Source: Carnegiea gigantea (lineage: Eukaryota > Streptophyta > Magnoliopsida > Caryophyllales > Cactaceae). From it: a stretch of 64,000 bases of DNA. Numbering within the stretch: position 1 is the stretch's first letter; each line of letters opens with the position of its first letter. Shown here in pieces: positions 12,640 through 26,400 of this stretch. The translations under genes and the position numbers were made by a program. The notes below the pieces were generated by a model. It saw only the letters and a list, made by a program, of their open reading frames with translations. It ran no database searches and was not told where the DNA came from. Location: NCBI GenBank assembly GCA_029747015.1, contig JAKOGI010000109.1:1-64000 (forward strand), read 5' to 3'.

Positions 12640-12955
12640 AATTTTGGCTTCCACTCTCATTCCATTTATTCCCACTATTTCCCACTCTGTTCAATTCTTT
12701 CCCACTCCTTAAAGACAAATACTACTCATTTCTATTCTTTTTCATTGCTTCTCACTCCCTCCCATTCCCTCCTGCTCTTTCCGACACCTTGATATCAATG
12801 CTTCTATCTTTTTGCCATTCCATTCCATTCTTATCCACTCTTTCTCATCCTTTTTCATTCATTTTCACTCCTACAAGGAAATTTTCTTTCCCACTTCATT
12901 CCATTATTTTTCACTCCATTACATTCCTTTCCATCCCATATCCGCTCTATCCCTA
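12640..12955. repeat. CT-rich degenerate repeat (TTCCCACTC / CATTCC units)
   Basis: Many imperfect 9-11-base units such as TTTCCCACTC, CATTCCATT and CATTCCCTCC. It resembles the interior style of the PIF-like MITE family in this window, but matching termini are not visible. The 124-codon frame across it is a consequence of low complexity. Confidence 0.5.
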
Positions 12956-14413
12956 CTTGATTGCCTAAGCGCATGTAACGTGGTGGCATGGGGTCATGGA
13001 GGCCAACCACAGCTCTTAGGTAGGAGCTGTAGGAAACACATTTTCTTTGCAAGATTGCAGGCTATTCCTAAATGCAGATTTTAGTGGGTCTCAGTTTATC
13101 TTAACTAAAAAAATTTATAAAAAAAGTCAAGAACTTGGTTAGGTAGCATGAATTGAAACAAAAATGGCCCTAGTCATATTTGGTCATAGGCAACATGGTA
13201 CGTGCCTTATTAATTATGGAGAAACTAAGTAGTTAGCTTACTCTATCTAATTTTTTTAAAAAAATAGTACTACATATATTTATAGCATAAGAATCAATCT
13301 TTAGAGAATTTAGTTGGTCAAAACCAACATCATTGACGGTAGTTCACACATGCCTAGTTTTAGTCTGGTGTGACATGTACATTGAGCGGAAAAATTACGA
13401 ATCAATTCAACAACCTGTACGTTATTTAATTCAACAATCATTAGTCTTTCTTTGTTTTGATCAAATTGGTGATTAATTAGTTAGTATCGTTCAAAATATT
13501 GAATAAAATTAGACCTAATATCACAAATTATTACAACAGGATAACTCACATCGTAGTCCAATAATGATTCAATGCTCATGACATCATATGATGTTTGATT
13601 AATGAAGTTGTAATTCCCTCTTTCAAAAAATTTAATTAATTGAGAAATAATTTAGTGCAACTCAAAAACAAATTTACTCATTAAAAAATACTAATTTAGT
13701 TATCTTCCTCATCAAACCTCCATAAACTTCCCTTCTAGATTAGTAAACGGCCTTTTCATGTGGTCGCATGTGTATCCGCATCTCTTTCTCTCTCTCTGGA
13801 TTTGATAATTTTGGCCAAATCCCTAAATTTTGCTTAATTGTATTTATCATTAATTAATTCTTAATCAAAAATCAAAGCAGTCTACGCGCTGTCACGTTCT
13901 CAATGAAATTCCCCCAAGTAGAAAAATATTATTTTGATCCGTAATTATTGAGGGGATTAATTTTGCAGTTAGTTTAATTAGTTGCAAAGTTAGTTAAGAC
14001 TGTTGTTAGAATATATGTATGTTATGTAGGTGATGTGGCTCACAGGTACATCAAACGTAAGCTTACTCGGCCAGTAAGATTTGAATTGACTCATTAATTA
14101 AGATTGTCTCATTCTTCCATCTAATCTAAAGTGAGTTATTCAGATTTTTTTTTTGGGGGGGTTTATTTTCTTATAATTAAGCTTCTTATCACTCTTATCC
14201 ACTGTAGGCAATGATTGAAGAAAAAAGGCCTATATAAGATGATTTTATAGAGCTGTTAGTACTATTGTTTATATTTCATAGGTAAGTAAATTTATACAAA
14301 TTAATTATTTTATTTTGTTAAATATGTTTTGACAATAGAAATTAAGGCGAAATTAAAATAGCTCCACTCAAGAGCACCAATTAAAAGTAAATAGTTACAG
14401 CACTAGTTACAAT

Positions 14414-14998
14414 TAGAGCTGGGTAATAAGTCGGGTTGGGTCGGATTCGAATTCGTGTCAAACTTAAATAGATTGAGAATTCCTCAACTTGAACCTAACC
14501 TGTTTATTAAACGGGTTAAAAAATCTTGACCTATACCCATTTAATTTTTAAACGGGTTGACCCACCGTTTAAGATAAATAAGCCGTGTTCAGTCGTCTAA
14601 TTACCTATTTATACATTTAACATTTTCAACTAATACGTAATAACATTGTGTTAAATATTAAATTTATATATCACATTAAACAATTATTCTCTAAAACTCC
14701 TCCAATTCATCATAATTCATAATTTTTAAATTTTTGCATTCTTAATTATATAATAAAAAGGTAAACAGAGAAATGTCAAATAGGAAAATGAGTTGACTGA
14801 TTTAACCCATTCAATTAAACGGGTTAAATAGGTACTTTTTGTGTCGAGAATCGCGACTTGGACCTAAACCATTTAATTAAACAGGTTATACGTGTCAAAC
14901 CACTTAATTAAATGGGTTGAAACTTTATACCCAAATCCACTTAATTTCGTGTCGGGTTCGGGTTGGTAATCGTGTCGGGTCGGCTTTTTTCGAGTCTA
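14414..14998. mobile_element. hAT-like MITE with perfect 8-bp TSD
   Basis: 585 bp flanked by gttacaat at 14406-14413 and 14999-15006 (exact). Starts TAGAGCTGGG and ends CGAGTCTA. The interior is rich in CGGGTT/AACGGGTTA motifs. No coding capacity. Confidence 0.8.
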
Positions 14999-15006
14999 GT
15001 TACAAT

Positions 15007-16923
15007 ATTATGTGGTGTCACTTAATAATGAACTCTTCATGACTCTTTTTAAAACAATATGACTATAATTACTCTTTTAAGGTGACTTTTATTAAACTAA
15101 CTTTTTAGTCATTTGTAAACTAACATTAAACTTTATCATGAGCGATTAATAGTCGAAATCTCTAAAAAGTCATCCCTTGAAAATTCATCTCACTATAATA
15201 CTTATGTAAAATGATCTTACCCAAAAATTTCTATATTTGAAATTGGCAAGAAAGAGGGAAAATGTCCCAAGTAAGTATTTTAACTGATACAAATCCTTAC
15301 CTAGTCACTTTAATCAACTAGAATAAAGTCTCGTAATTAATTTATACGTGGGTATCAATTGTTCCAACTGGTAAAAATTTTGAGAGTTGCTATCAAATGT
15401 TTGTGTTAAAATTTTGCCTACATTGACCTTTGTGCATTTACACCCAAAAAAAAAGTGTTACGGTTTTAACAATGGAGTTTTTTTAGTGAGATGCAGAGAT
15501 CGATGCAGATGCAAGCTTTCCAATAACAATGGCTAAAAGCTTTATTAATTAAAGCCAACTAATACCCACATCAAATATATGAATGACACTATACCTTTAG
15601 TCCAATTCACTAGGGAAGTCAATTATTTTTTTGAAGTTAATTGTCAAGCAAGCTGGGGTTAATTAGTCACATGTCTGGCACGACCCCGCCTAACATTAAT
15701 TATACGGATCAAGATTTAATTAGCGCACTATATAGCGCATATCTGAACCGTGATGACTAAATTCAAGACCAATGTTATTTGCAAAGCCTATATCACATTT
15801 CTAGGAGTATGTACTTTTATGAGTCATATTAGCGTTACATATTACAATTTATCTATATGATAAATACACGTTGAAAAAATATGTATAATTGATAAGCGAG
15901 AGTACATACTCCTAGATGTATGATGTACATTACCCGTTATTTGCATCCATGTACTACTACCATGTACTAATTAATTAAAATCAAACCTCATATAATTTTC
16001 CAAAAGTATTTAAAAATTCTGCAAATTAATGACGAAAAGCATGCTGTAATTAATTAAACAAAAAAAAGAAGAAGGATTAATGTCTTCTTGGGGTTAGCCT
16101 TAAAATGTTTAATTTTCACTAAAAGATCATATATTGAGTCTCCCTAAGTTTTATATATATGGAACTGTAAAATTTACCGAGTAAAAAAAAAAAAAAAAAA
16201 ACACAATAGATAAAGAGGGATTAAAGACAAAAAGACGTCGTCATTGTCTTTGAGATGCTTCTAAAGAATACTGTTTTTCAAGGAACAAAATGCAAAATTA
16301 AAGTGTAAAATAATAATTTCGATTAGCTGGGAGATATGTATAATAGGATACACAAGTTTTGGTTTAAAATGGGCAATTAATTGAAAGCTCTTATATTTAT
16401 TATTATTTGTTTTTAAAGGTGATTGCATGAACAAGTTGGGAATCATAACTTATCAAACAAGTTCCTAATTTTTGGGAATTGGAACCAGAACCTCAACTCA
16501 AGTTTCGATTATGATTTCAAGGTACCTGCCGCGTCTAATGTTGAAATTTTCACACCTAATAAATTAAATTTTTTATTTTGGAGGCCAGGGGTATTGAGGA
16601 GATGTTTTATCTTTTTCTACCATTATCTTCTATCTTTACAAAAAATAACATTTAAATTTATTAAGTTTGTATTGTTTTATCTTAGTTATTTGAAAAATAT
16701 GATGATTCATTCTTCAATTAATAGTAGAAAATTAACTTATATTACGTTAAGTTTACTATTTGAAGAGTCAATTTTTGTAAGGAACAAATCAAATAGAAAA
16801 AGAATAAAGAAACAGTAGAAAAGGTACTAAAAAATAAAAAAGTAATTCATTTTTCTCTCTCTAAACTGGTTTTAAGTTCCGATTTCGCATATTTTTTTTA
16901 GACCTGGGATTAAAACTGATTGG
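15007..16923. other. Intergenic DNA
   Basis: AT-rich with no supported gene. Contains a 115-bp inverted-repeat element at 15801-15915 and an A-run at 16183-16201. A 131-codon frame at 16423-16818 (+) is AT-driven and has no recognised motif. Confidence 0.4.
15801..15915. mobile_element. Very short MITE-like inverted repeat (115 bp)
   Basis: Begins CTAGGAGTATGTAC and ends GTACATACTCCTAG, a perfect 14-bp inverted repeat, with an AT-rich centre. Partly similar sequence (AAGTACATACTCTCAGAAG, then TTAGCG) occurs at about 30077-30110. A TSD is not obvious. Confidence 0.65.
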
Positions 16924-16931
16924 ACTGATTC

Positions 16932-17634
16932 TAGGGGTGTTCATGGTTCGGATACCTGAACCAAAGGAGATTTCGGTTCAGGTACCCGAAATTTCGGATC
17001 GGCAAATTGGTGAACCGTATCCGAACCGAAACTTTCGGGTAACCGAAATTCGGGTAGCCGAAAATTTCGGTTCTCATTTTTGGTTACCCAATAACCCATT
17101 TTTTCTAAAATATTTTTTCCTACTTTGCCTAATAATTTTGTTGTACCCATAATATAATTATTTCTATTTATACTATAAAAAGTTGTTGTGTTGAGCCACG
17201 TTGCACTTTGAATTATTACACAATATGACAATATAATCGGATATCTTATCACCATTCACATTTCAATTAATCTACACTTCCATAAGGTATAAGCTTATTA
17301 ACATCATATTTATGCCCAACATATTCAAATAAAATAATGCAATGAAGTCAAAGTACTTGTCTTCTTCGAGTTTTTGAATACTTGACCTATAAAGTCTTTA
17401 GGGAATGGATGATATAAAAAAAGTTTTGAAAAAGTTTTTAAAAAAATTTCGGATTTTCGGGTACCCGAATCTTCAAAATGCCCGAGCCGTACCCGAACCA
17501 ATAACCGAAAAAAATATTGGTTCGGTACCCGAACCAAAATTTTCAAATATTTCGATTTAGGTACCCGAGATTTCGGATCGAGTAGCGGATTTTCGGTTCG
17601 GGTTATTGGTTATGGATATTTTTGAACATCCCTA
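16932..17634. mobile_element. hAT-like MITE rich in TTCGGGTACCCGAA motifs
   Basis: 703 bp. Termini TAGGGGTGTTCATGG and the complement of TAGGGATGTTCAAAA. Flanks actgattc (16924-16931) and accgattc (17635-17642), 7 of 8 identical. Both ends of the interior carry many GGTACCCGAA/TTCGGGTACC motifs around an AT-rich middle (17140-17440). Frames of 71-104 codons inside it are repeat-driven. Confidence 0.8.
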
Positions 17635-17642
17635 ACCGATTC

Positions 17643-20600
17643 CTCGTTTTTCAAAACCAGAACCGGAATTGTTTAACCGCTTCGATCAGATTCTAGGATA
17701 CCCAAGCAACTTGCTCACCTCAGATAACTCTACTCATGTTTTTGGGTTGGAATTAGGTAGAAACCTTGAAGGAGGAGTAATACAGAAGAAAATTATAGGG
17801 TGATCATGGCAACATTGAGAACGGTATTGAAACCGGTTACACTAAGAGATTCAGTCCCAATTCCCAAATGCAAGCTAAGATAATTAAGATCTTTACACCA
17901 TTTTTTTGTTAGAATTAATTAAGTTATTTACCAATTAATAATGTAGTAATAAATAAATAGATAATAAAATAAGTGGAATGTGTAGTCTCATTTGCATGGA
18001 AATCGATGATATCATACGCAAAAAGCAAGGTACGTAATTCCTAAATATTCCTTATGCTTGGCTCGTCGACCTAAGACCAGTAAGTCACCTCTCCTATGGG
18101 ACTTTTTGTAATAGGGTTTTGAGCCACGCAACAATGGAAGGGGCGGCACCTAGGAATTAGAGAGATAACATTAGCTTTATGCATCAAAGAGCTGCTATTG
18201 GAATGCAAAGCACTAATTCTCACCTTCTACAAAAAATTAGACAGTTTCAACATTTTACTCTTATTCAATATATTGTCTAAAATTTGATGCATTAAGAAAA
18301 ATCGAATAACCTTTTTATCTATACAAGATAACCATTATAATAGTTTATTGTTCATTTTTAATTTTATCACACATCCTAACTTATTTATCAGGTATATTAA
18401 TATAAGAGTTAAAGAAACGTCGAACAAATATACAAATCGACCGAATATTAGTAAGGGATTTGCAAAATCATAATGCAATCCAAATTAAATTCAACTTATT
18501 ACTAATTCGTGCAGTAATAAATTCATTATATTATCAAACACACCCATAGCAAATGAAGGGATCATGCCACGTGGATATCTAAATTTGTGCCACCTATTAA
18601 TTCCTTAGTCAGTATTAAATTTCAACGAGCTTATTGACCATCCCAATAGATAGAAGAGGGAATATAGGTGTTGAAGGAGGGAATCATAATTGCCCACATC
18701 CACATTCTCCACTCCAATGCTTCAATTGAAATTAATTAACCGTCCTTATTAATTATTGAGCTAATCACCCATCCTTTTTTATTAATTGGCCTCTTAATGT
18801 TTTTTATATCATATGGTTGACACACAAAAGCACCACTTGGTGTCATTTGAGGCCATTAATTAATTTTAAGCCTAAAAATCCTTGATTATGGGAGATGTAT
18901 AATAAAAAGATACTGATAATGCATGTCAATTAGAAGATCTTCTTAGGTTGAGTTCACATCTTGGTCACGTACTGCACGCCATGCATATGATATGAATGAA
19001 AAATAATTGCTATTAATTAATGCCCTTGATTATTATTGGAATCATTAATTACAAAACAAAAGAAAAGATACTATGAATATAGTAATTCGTTAAAAGGGTT
19101 TGTCAAGTAATATATATGATGGCCAGGATATTGATTTTATTATTATAAAGTAATTACTCAATAATTTCCATTTTAATTTTCTATAATTACTTCGATGGAT
19201 TAAAAAAAATAGATAGTAATTTTCTAAAGATAATTAATAGCGAAGTGTAATTTATTTTATCTATATACAAATTTCAATTTTAGAATATAAATAGCTAAAA
19301 TGAAAATATATGACTATGAGTTGTAATTTTTCCTTTTTTGTTATGCAAGACTATAAGAGTTTTAACTATAGCACCAAATTTCAAAAACACTAAATCAAAA
19401 TCAAAATGTCTATTAGCTTTGTAGCTAAAACTGCTGACCATTAGCACTATATAACTTTATAGAGGCAGTTAATTTAGAACAAATTAATATAAGTAATCAA
19501 ATAAATTAAAAAACTTTTTTTTTCAAAATGCCCCAACTAATTAGGTGGCCCTCCCAATGGAGACCAAAAATAAAAATAAAATAAAGTGCCATCTACACAG
19601 TATTATATACCATATTACCCATCCATCCTTGAATTCAATTCGAAGCTATCATAAATCATAATCATTTGCATTCACACCAACATCTTCGACTCTCACAATC
19701 ACATCATAATAAATTAAACACAACCAAACAAGCATATATGTTTTTTTCGTATTAAAATAGTAATTAATCGATGATCTAATGTGAATTTTCTCTGACAAGA
19801 CTCAAAATAAATTGACCAAACATGTTTCTTAGATAAGGCAAAGGGATCAAAGCGAAAATAGGATTAAAAAAAGAGAAATAGAAAATACGCAATTCATTGG
19901 GCCTAACGGTATGTACATTGACCAAAGACCACAGACATTGTCAGAAATACTAGACATTAATCCGCTCAACATGGATTACATCGCCAAACATATGTGTAAT
20001 CAATCGAAAAACTATCTTCCCCATTAGATTTTTCCTTTAAAAAAAGGGGGAAAGAAATTGAAGGAAAAAAAAAAAAAAAGGAGATCATTGACCATGTTGT
20101 GATTGAATCTCTCCAAATCCATTCATATGGTGGAAAATATTCTAAGGGTTTTGAAGGAATAATGATTGAATGCTAAAATGTGTTTATTGAGGCACATGAG
20201 ATAACTAAGTAAGAGCATAATACAAAGGGGGAAGGGGAGATTCTCACAAAGTTAAGATCTCTCATATCTTTCTCAAGGTGCTAATTTATAATGATTAATA
20301 TTCCTATAATCTTGTTTGTAGATTTCCCTAAATTACATTTTAATGATGTATAATCTTGCTTTGGTTATCTCTGTATTTTTAGTAGTCGATCTCTCATCCC
20401 TATATTTTCTCAACAAGTAATATATTTATTATATTTCAATTTATTCTGCATGTTAGATGAGATAATCTCATTACCATAGTAATAATATCTGGGTGATTTG
20501 GTTCATTATATTTTTACTGTAGGTAATGAATCGATGAGCTCGCTAATTGAATTTCACATCTAGTGTTTGCTTTATGAGTTTTTATTTGAAATTACATATT

Positions 20601-21132
20601 TAACGTACCATTCAAACTTTCAGTTACGGATTTAACTAACCTCGTCTCTCCTCATTGGTTTATGTAAATTAAACCAATACCATTATATCAAATTTTATTC
20701 CTAAATCCTAACAAACCTTCGTACGTATAACAAAAGCAGAAAAAGATAAGAACTAATGAGATAGTACTTTCATTGTTAAGTTGAATTTCATCCATCGCAT
20801 GTCAATTATATTAGTTAATTTTTCACTTGATTCTTTTTTAAATAAATACACTTACGTAATTTACCACTTCGTTCTAACTTTTCCTTGCCACTCCCTGGGA
20901 GAGTGAGGATGGATTTCATTTTCAAAGCTTCTTCTTGTCATACATGTGAATTAGTGATGTGTCAGTTGCTTCCCTCATTGAGATAACCATCACCCAACTG
21001 TTAGCTCAAATCATTGTTTTACAGATAAGTTATCATGAATTTAATGCTGACGCCAAAAAAACAATGAGTTTTTTTTTAATTTGGGTGATGAAAAGACAAT
21101 GAGTTCAGAACACAGATTTATAAATTCAGACT

Positions 21133-21172
<40 letters not shown>

Positions 21173-23491
21173 TGGTAGAATATCTTCCTATCACTCTTAA
21201 CGAAATAATAATTTAGAGAGAAATTGATCCCCATTATGTAATCTTGTGGAGTCCTTTTCGCCAATGATTAAAAGTTTTTCTTTTTATTTTTATTTTTTTG
21301 GATCGCCTCATGAACCATTAATTGAACCTAACTTTTCTAATTAATTTTAAAATTCTTGAATTCGATTTTAGAGATATTCATGCTCATTACTAGTGGTTGA
21401 CCACTTCAGATTATGTTAGACCAATGAAGCTGACCACCACCATGCATGTTAATGTTCCACTAAATACGACATCAAATTGCTAATTATTTGTCATGAGAAT
21501 ATAAATGTGAAATAACGACAAAGTGGAGATGTGCATGTTATCACTTCTGAGTGCGTTTGGTAGGGAGGAATTAATATAGTTTTTGAAAAAGTAATTTTTA
21601 AAAATTATGCTAGATATTAGAAATGTTGGAAAATCATTTGTTTAAAGAAAATATTGTTATTAGAAACTGCTTTTTTTTTTTTCTCTTCTTACCATACACA
21701 ACCAAAAGCATCAAAATTTACTGTAATTAACGATTAAGTTTCCTTAGCACAAAAAAGGGGGAAATGTTAAAAAAAAAAAAACAATAGTATCCATTGCACA
21801 ATCCTAAAAATTCAACCATTTTACATTTATGAAAAAGAATATGAAAGAAAAGAATAGCCTATAGATTTTTATTTTGGTATGACAGTCCACAGCTTAAGAA
21901 ATGAGAATGGAACAAGAATGTTAGAAAACTTTATGATTAAAAAAAGGAGGTATATGTTGAAAAATTAAAGGGGGTAATTACCATATTATGCATGTGTAGT
22001 TGTTCATCTTTAAGCTTGGTTAGCTAGGGTAGCATCTTCTTTAAGCTTTTAGGCATTTCTAATATTTATTGAAAATTGCTTGACACAAAAGCATGCACAC
22101 ACAGCATATACACAAATATGTGTGATAAAAAAACCCCCAAAAAATTGCAAATTCTCTTGTTCATCATGTTAATTAGTTTATTAAGACTTGGTGATTTTTC
22201 CCCTCATAATTGAGTTGGGTATGTGAATCTAAAGATATAACAATTGTCGCATGTCAATAAAAGCATTTAAACCATATATAACTAATCATATGTAAAGACA
22301 TACTACGCTCGTTTGTACCTTTATCGATCATTTGGTTCTTACATTGTGTTAATTACCTTTTACATTTTCTTTAGCTCATAGGTTAAGATGCTAAGGGGTC
22401 AGCAAAATTTAATTTGTATAAGTTAGTTTTACATTACTCGCCTCATTTTAATTAATTTGTTGCTTTCAATGGATGAATGGGTCACAAGTAGGTTGTCCAA
22501 TGATGAAGTGGGGCAAATCTGAGACAACACATGCATTGGTAGAGCTATGTGGGAGATTGGTATGTGTCCACGGACACCCCAAGCCAAAAAAACAAAGGAA
22601 AAAAAATAATCAATGAGCTATATTTTGAAGGGCGTTAAATAAGTATATATACATTCATATAATAGGGAGTTTAACAAATGGACACTCCTGTGCAACAAGT
22701 AACACGATTTGAACTACTTTCTATACATAACGTCATTCTTATTAATTTATGAGCAACAGAGCAAGCCAATATTCTTTTCCTAATTAGAATAACTCCTACT
22801 TACTATCTAGACTAATACTATATCCACATAATCATTAAGATGATCATCACCAGCAAGAGGCTGGCTAGCAGTAACTTTACTTCATAATATTAATACTGAT
22901 TGCTATTATTATTAATAATTATTATTATGATCATAGCGGCACCGCCATTCTCATTTTCCCAAGATACCGATGAATTATGATTATGATTATGATATGGAAT
23001 CAACTTTCTGCAAAATCAAGGTTGGTGAGGGCTAAAAAAGCCCTTTCTAGCTAGCTATAACGCAAAAAGCCACTCATATATATCTCTAATTAATTTTTAA
23101 TTATTTCTTTCTCTTCATCTGATTATTATTATTATTATTATAGATGATAAAATTATGATTATTTGCTCCTTTTCTGCAACTTTCCTTTTACGCGTGACTC
23201 CACCTTTTCACACTAGCAACTAATAATTTAGTGATTACTCTCCTTAGCTACATACTAGGTCAAGTACAATCAAATGTACAACCAACCATACAAAGCTTAG
23301 CCACGTTGATTAAAAGACCCCCTCTCCTCTTAGCTGCTTAAATAATACTTGTGGTGTAAAATTATGTAACGCTACATGAAACCTATCTCTTCTACCAAAT
23401 GCGTTATTTTTGGTATGAAGAGGGATACAAAAATCCATATATGTGGAATTCAAATCTAAATCTTATATAAGAATTTTTAAAAATTTTACCA
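17643..23491. other. Long AT-rich intergenic stretch, no supported gene
   Basis: Almost 6 kb without a long open frame, recognisable exon or clear element ends. Contains a (GA)n tract at 21136-21169, several A-runs and (ATT)n/(TTA)n patches near 22900-23160. It may hold regulatory DNA or old unrecognisable transposons. Confidence 0.4.
21136..21169. repeat. (GA)n microsatellite
   Basis: About 17 consecutive AG dinucleotides. Confidence 0.95.
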
Positions 23492-23494
23492 ATT

Positions 23495-26400
23495 CACTAC
23501 AAGATAGCGCTTGGATAGAGACCGAAATTTTCGGTCTCCAAACTTAAAGAATTCGGTCTCAACCTAATTTTAGAGACCGAATAGAGACCAAATACGCCCC
23601 GTCTTCAAAAGTTTGGTAGCAATTTTAAATTAGAGACCAAATTTTGCATTTCGGTCTCTACTTGAGACCCCCTGTTGAGATGAAAGCCATTTGGTCTCTA
23701 ATTGAGTCTGGGCCAGACTTGGTCTCTATTTGAGACCAAACAACTCGGTCTTAGTTTGAGACCAACATGAGCGGTCTCCATTAGATACCAAAACATTCCG
23801 GTCTCTGACAGAGACCAAAATATTTGGTCTCTACTAGAGACCGTACTTATCTTCGGTCTCTGACTGAGACCGGATTGTTGGAGAACAAAGGGTCGCATTT
23901 TTTGAGACCAAAGGGTAATGTCGGTCTCAAACAAAGACCGAGACTAAATTTCAGTCTCTAAGCAGCCTTTTTTAAAAAAAAAAATCAATTGGTTTTTGGC
24001 CCTTAAAACCTGCTATTTATATTGGAGTCCTTTATGTGTCACAATTGATACAAAATTATTGAACCACGTAAGTGCCAGTAGGCCAAAATGTACATTTCAT
24101 TTAAAATTTCATGAATACATTTGACTAATTCATACAACAATTTGAAAAATACACAAAAAAATTTATCAAACTAATTACAGATATGTACAACCCAATGTAT
24201 CAACTATTTACGCTCATACAAAATGGTACGTACCGAGCCCTACGAGGATTCTTGAGAGTTGTCCGTATGTGTGGGGTGGCCAAGGAGCGACGAGAAGCTT
24301 TCCAAACGAGCATTAAGGTCTAGAAGTGCAAGTCGCTGATCTTCAAGGTGCTTCTTTGTTGCTTCCAACTCTTCCCTAGTAGACCTCAGTTCTTCTTGTG
24401 TCGAATGCAGCCGGTCTTGAGTGGTTTGGAGTGCAGATTGGGTCGTTTGGAGCTCAGTATCTGTCGTCTGCAATCGATCTTGGAGTTGGGCAACAAATGA
24501 AGGGGAGTACGTCAATGACGTATCTGCGCTGCAGCGTCTGCACTTGGCTGGTCTCTCATACATCGTAGGACCCTCTCTACCTAGTCCGTACACGGTCCCT
24601 TTCTCGCTCCAACCCTCACAAGTCCTGAAGAAGATGTGATCATCTGCTTCTGCCATACCGGAGACCACAACTCCACAAGTGTGGCCTGGAGTATACCAAG
24701 TATAAAGTACGGCCATAAATATAGAAATAACAGGCATGCCTCAACAAAAGATCACATAAATATTGCCTATATATTTCTGGAGAGAAACGGACAAAGTTCC
24801 GCCTAAAAAGTGGTCGTATCCCAGGCTTTAAGCCTTACATTAGGTCCCTACAATAAGTAAAAGTACAAAACACATTTGCAAACTCAACGGCTACACGCCG
24901 GAGACCACAATTCCACAGGCCACACGCCCGGAATGCACCAGTTACAAAATACAATTACAAAGACGGGAATTGAGAGGTATAGGAGTATATAAATATGTAT
25001 ATGTATACACACACACAAACAGAAGGTAGCGTACAATCACAACGTTGAGTTTATGGCGCATTGAGGTTTACATCCCAAACTTAAAGAAGAAATTGATGTT
25101 TGTTTAGTTAAGATAGCGTAGTGTAAATCTTTAAATTTTTACCTTAAAAAAATTCCACCAGAACGCCTTGTGGTCCTCGGGGGCGTCTTTCCAACAGGTG
25201 AAAGGTTGTTTGTAGTGAGTCTGTATGTTCTCAGATATGACTCGTGCGATATCCCGGTTACCAAATCTACGATAGAGTCATACGAAAGAATCAAATGAGA
25301 ACATAGTTGTGGAACTTAGAGGGTATATGACACGTACCAACAGTCGGTGCCAGGCACAAGGTATCGCCTTGTCGGTATCATGCTGGGGGACCCCAATGGA
25401 ACCTCAGGAGGAGTCTAGCTGCGCGATGGTTTGCGATGAACCATCCATTGTTACCTAGTCCTGCACAAAGTGAGACACATTAGTTAGGAGATTTCTATTA
25501 GTGATTTCTATTTCTATTAAGTCTTTGCATCTCATTGAAACCAGTGTTGAGTCAAGCCCATTTGTTCCTAGCTGTGTGGTGGTGGGACCCAGTGGTTGAA
25601 CGACGTGTGTTCCTAGCTGCTAATGCTCTTAGGCTTGCCTTAGTCGATAATAATTTAAACCCCATTTGTTCGGGCCAAATATGATCAAAATGAACTTTAG
25701 TGAAGCCCAAACCTATCCGAGTCATGACATAGTACTTTTTTTTAATGAGTTGAATCTTCAAACGATTGATTGAAACATGCTTAAATTCTAAAACATTATC
25801 AATTGTAACACCCAATTAAAATAATGAGTATCAATTATGTGCTTTAAAATTGACATCTCAACTTCTAAATTGTTTGAGAAAGAGGATCAATATCTAAATG
25901 GTAAAGATAACTATAGAGCATGATGTAATTAAGTTCTCATTCAAAAGAAATAAATGACCTTACTAAGCCAAGTTGAGTCTAATTTGCCTAAACTCAAGCT
26001 TAGCTTCTAGCATGTAATTTAAGTCCAGTTGAGATTAATTTAAACCAAGTTTAAGCACTACTTGTTGTTGGTTGAGCCAAATCCACAGGCTTGCTGGCTC
26101 AACTTAGCTCATTTAGAACCCTAATCAAGATACTTACAGAAAAATGTTTTGCAACGTAATTTTGGAAATTCAAAAACTCATTTCAATGTCTTTAATCTTT
26201 AACATACAAAATACTCAAAGCTAGTTACATTAGAGACTTCATCTTACTTATTGATCTATCATATCTACGGAACGTGTAAGACATAAGAACAAGGTTTTGG
26301 AATATATTATATGAAATGTTGAATAAAAAGGAGGTTCATGAAAATAATTCATATATACAACCCAATTGTAGAAAGGAATTCATGAAATGTGTGTGAACAT

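Larger units (their letters stand above)
9626..14405. other. Intergenic DNA with low-complexity tracts
   Basis: No supported gene. Holds a run of 26 C (10572-10597) followed by A-rich sequence, an element with ATACCG motifs (10190-10460) and a CT-rich quasi-repeat (12640-12955). Frames at 11469-11756 (-) and 12594-12968 (+) follow base-composition bias and have no recognised domain. Confidence 0.45.

Noticed and set aside
12594..12968. 124-codon open frame as a gene
   Set aside because: It lies in a CT-rich quasi-repeat; composition is Phe/Leu/Pro/Ser only and no motif is seen.
17643..23491. Possible microRNA precursors in the gene-poor stretch
   Set aside because: I scanned by eye for conserved plant mature miRNA sequences (such as miR156, 159, 164-172, 390-399) and saw none.
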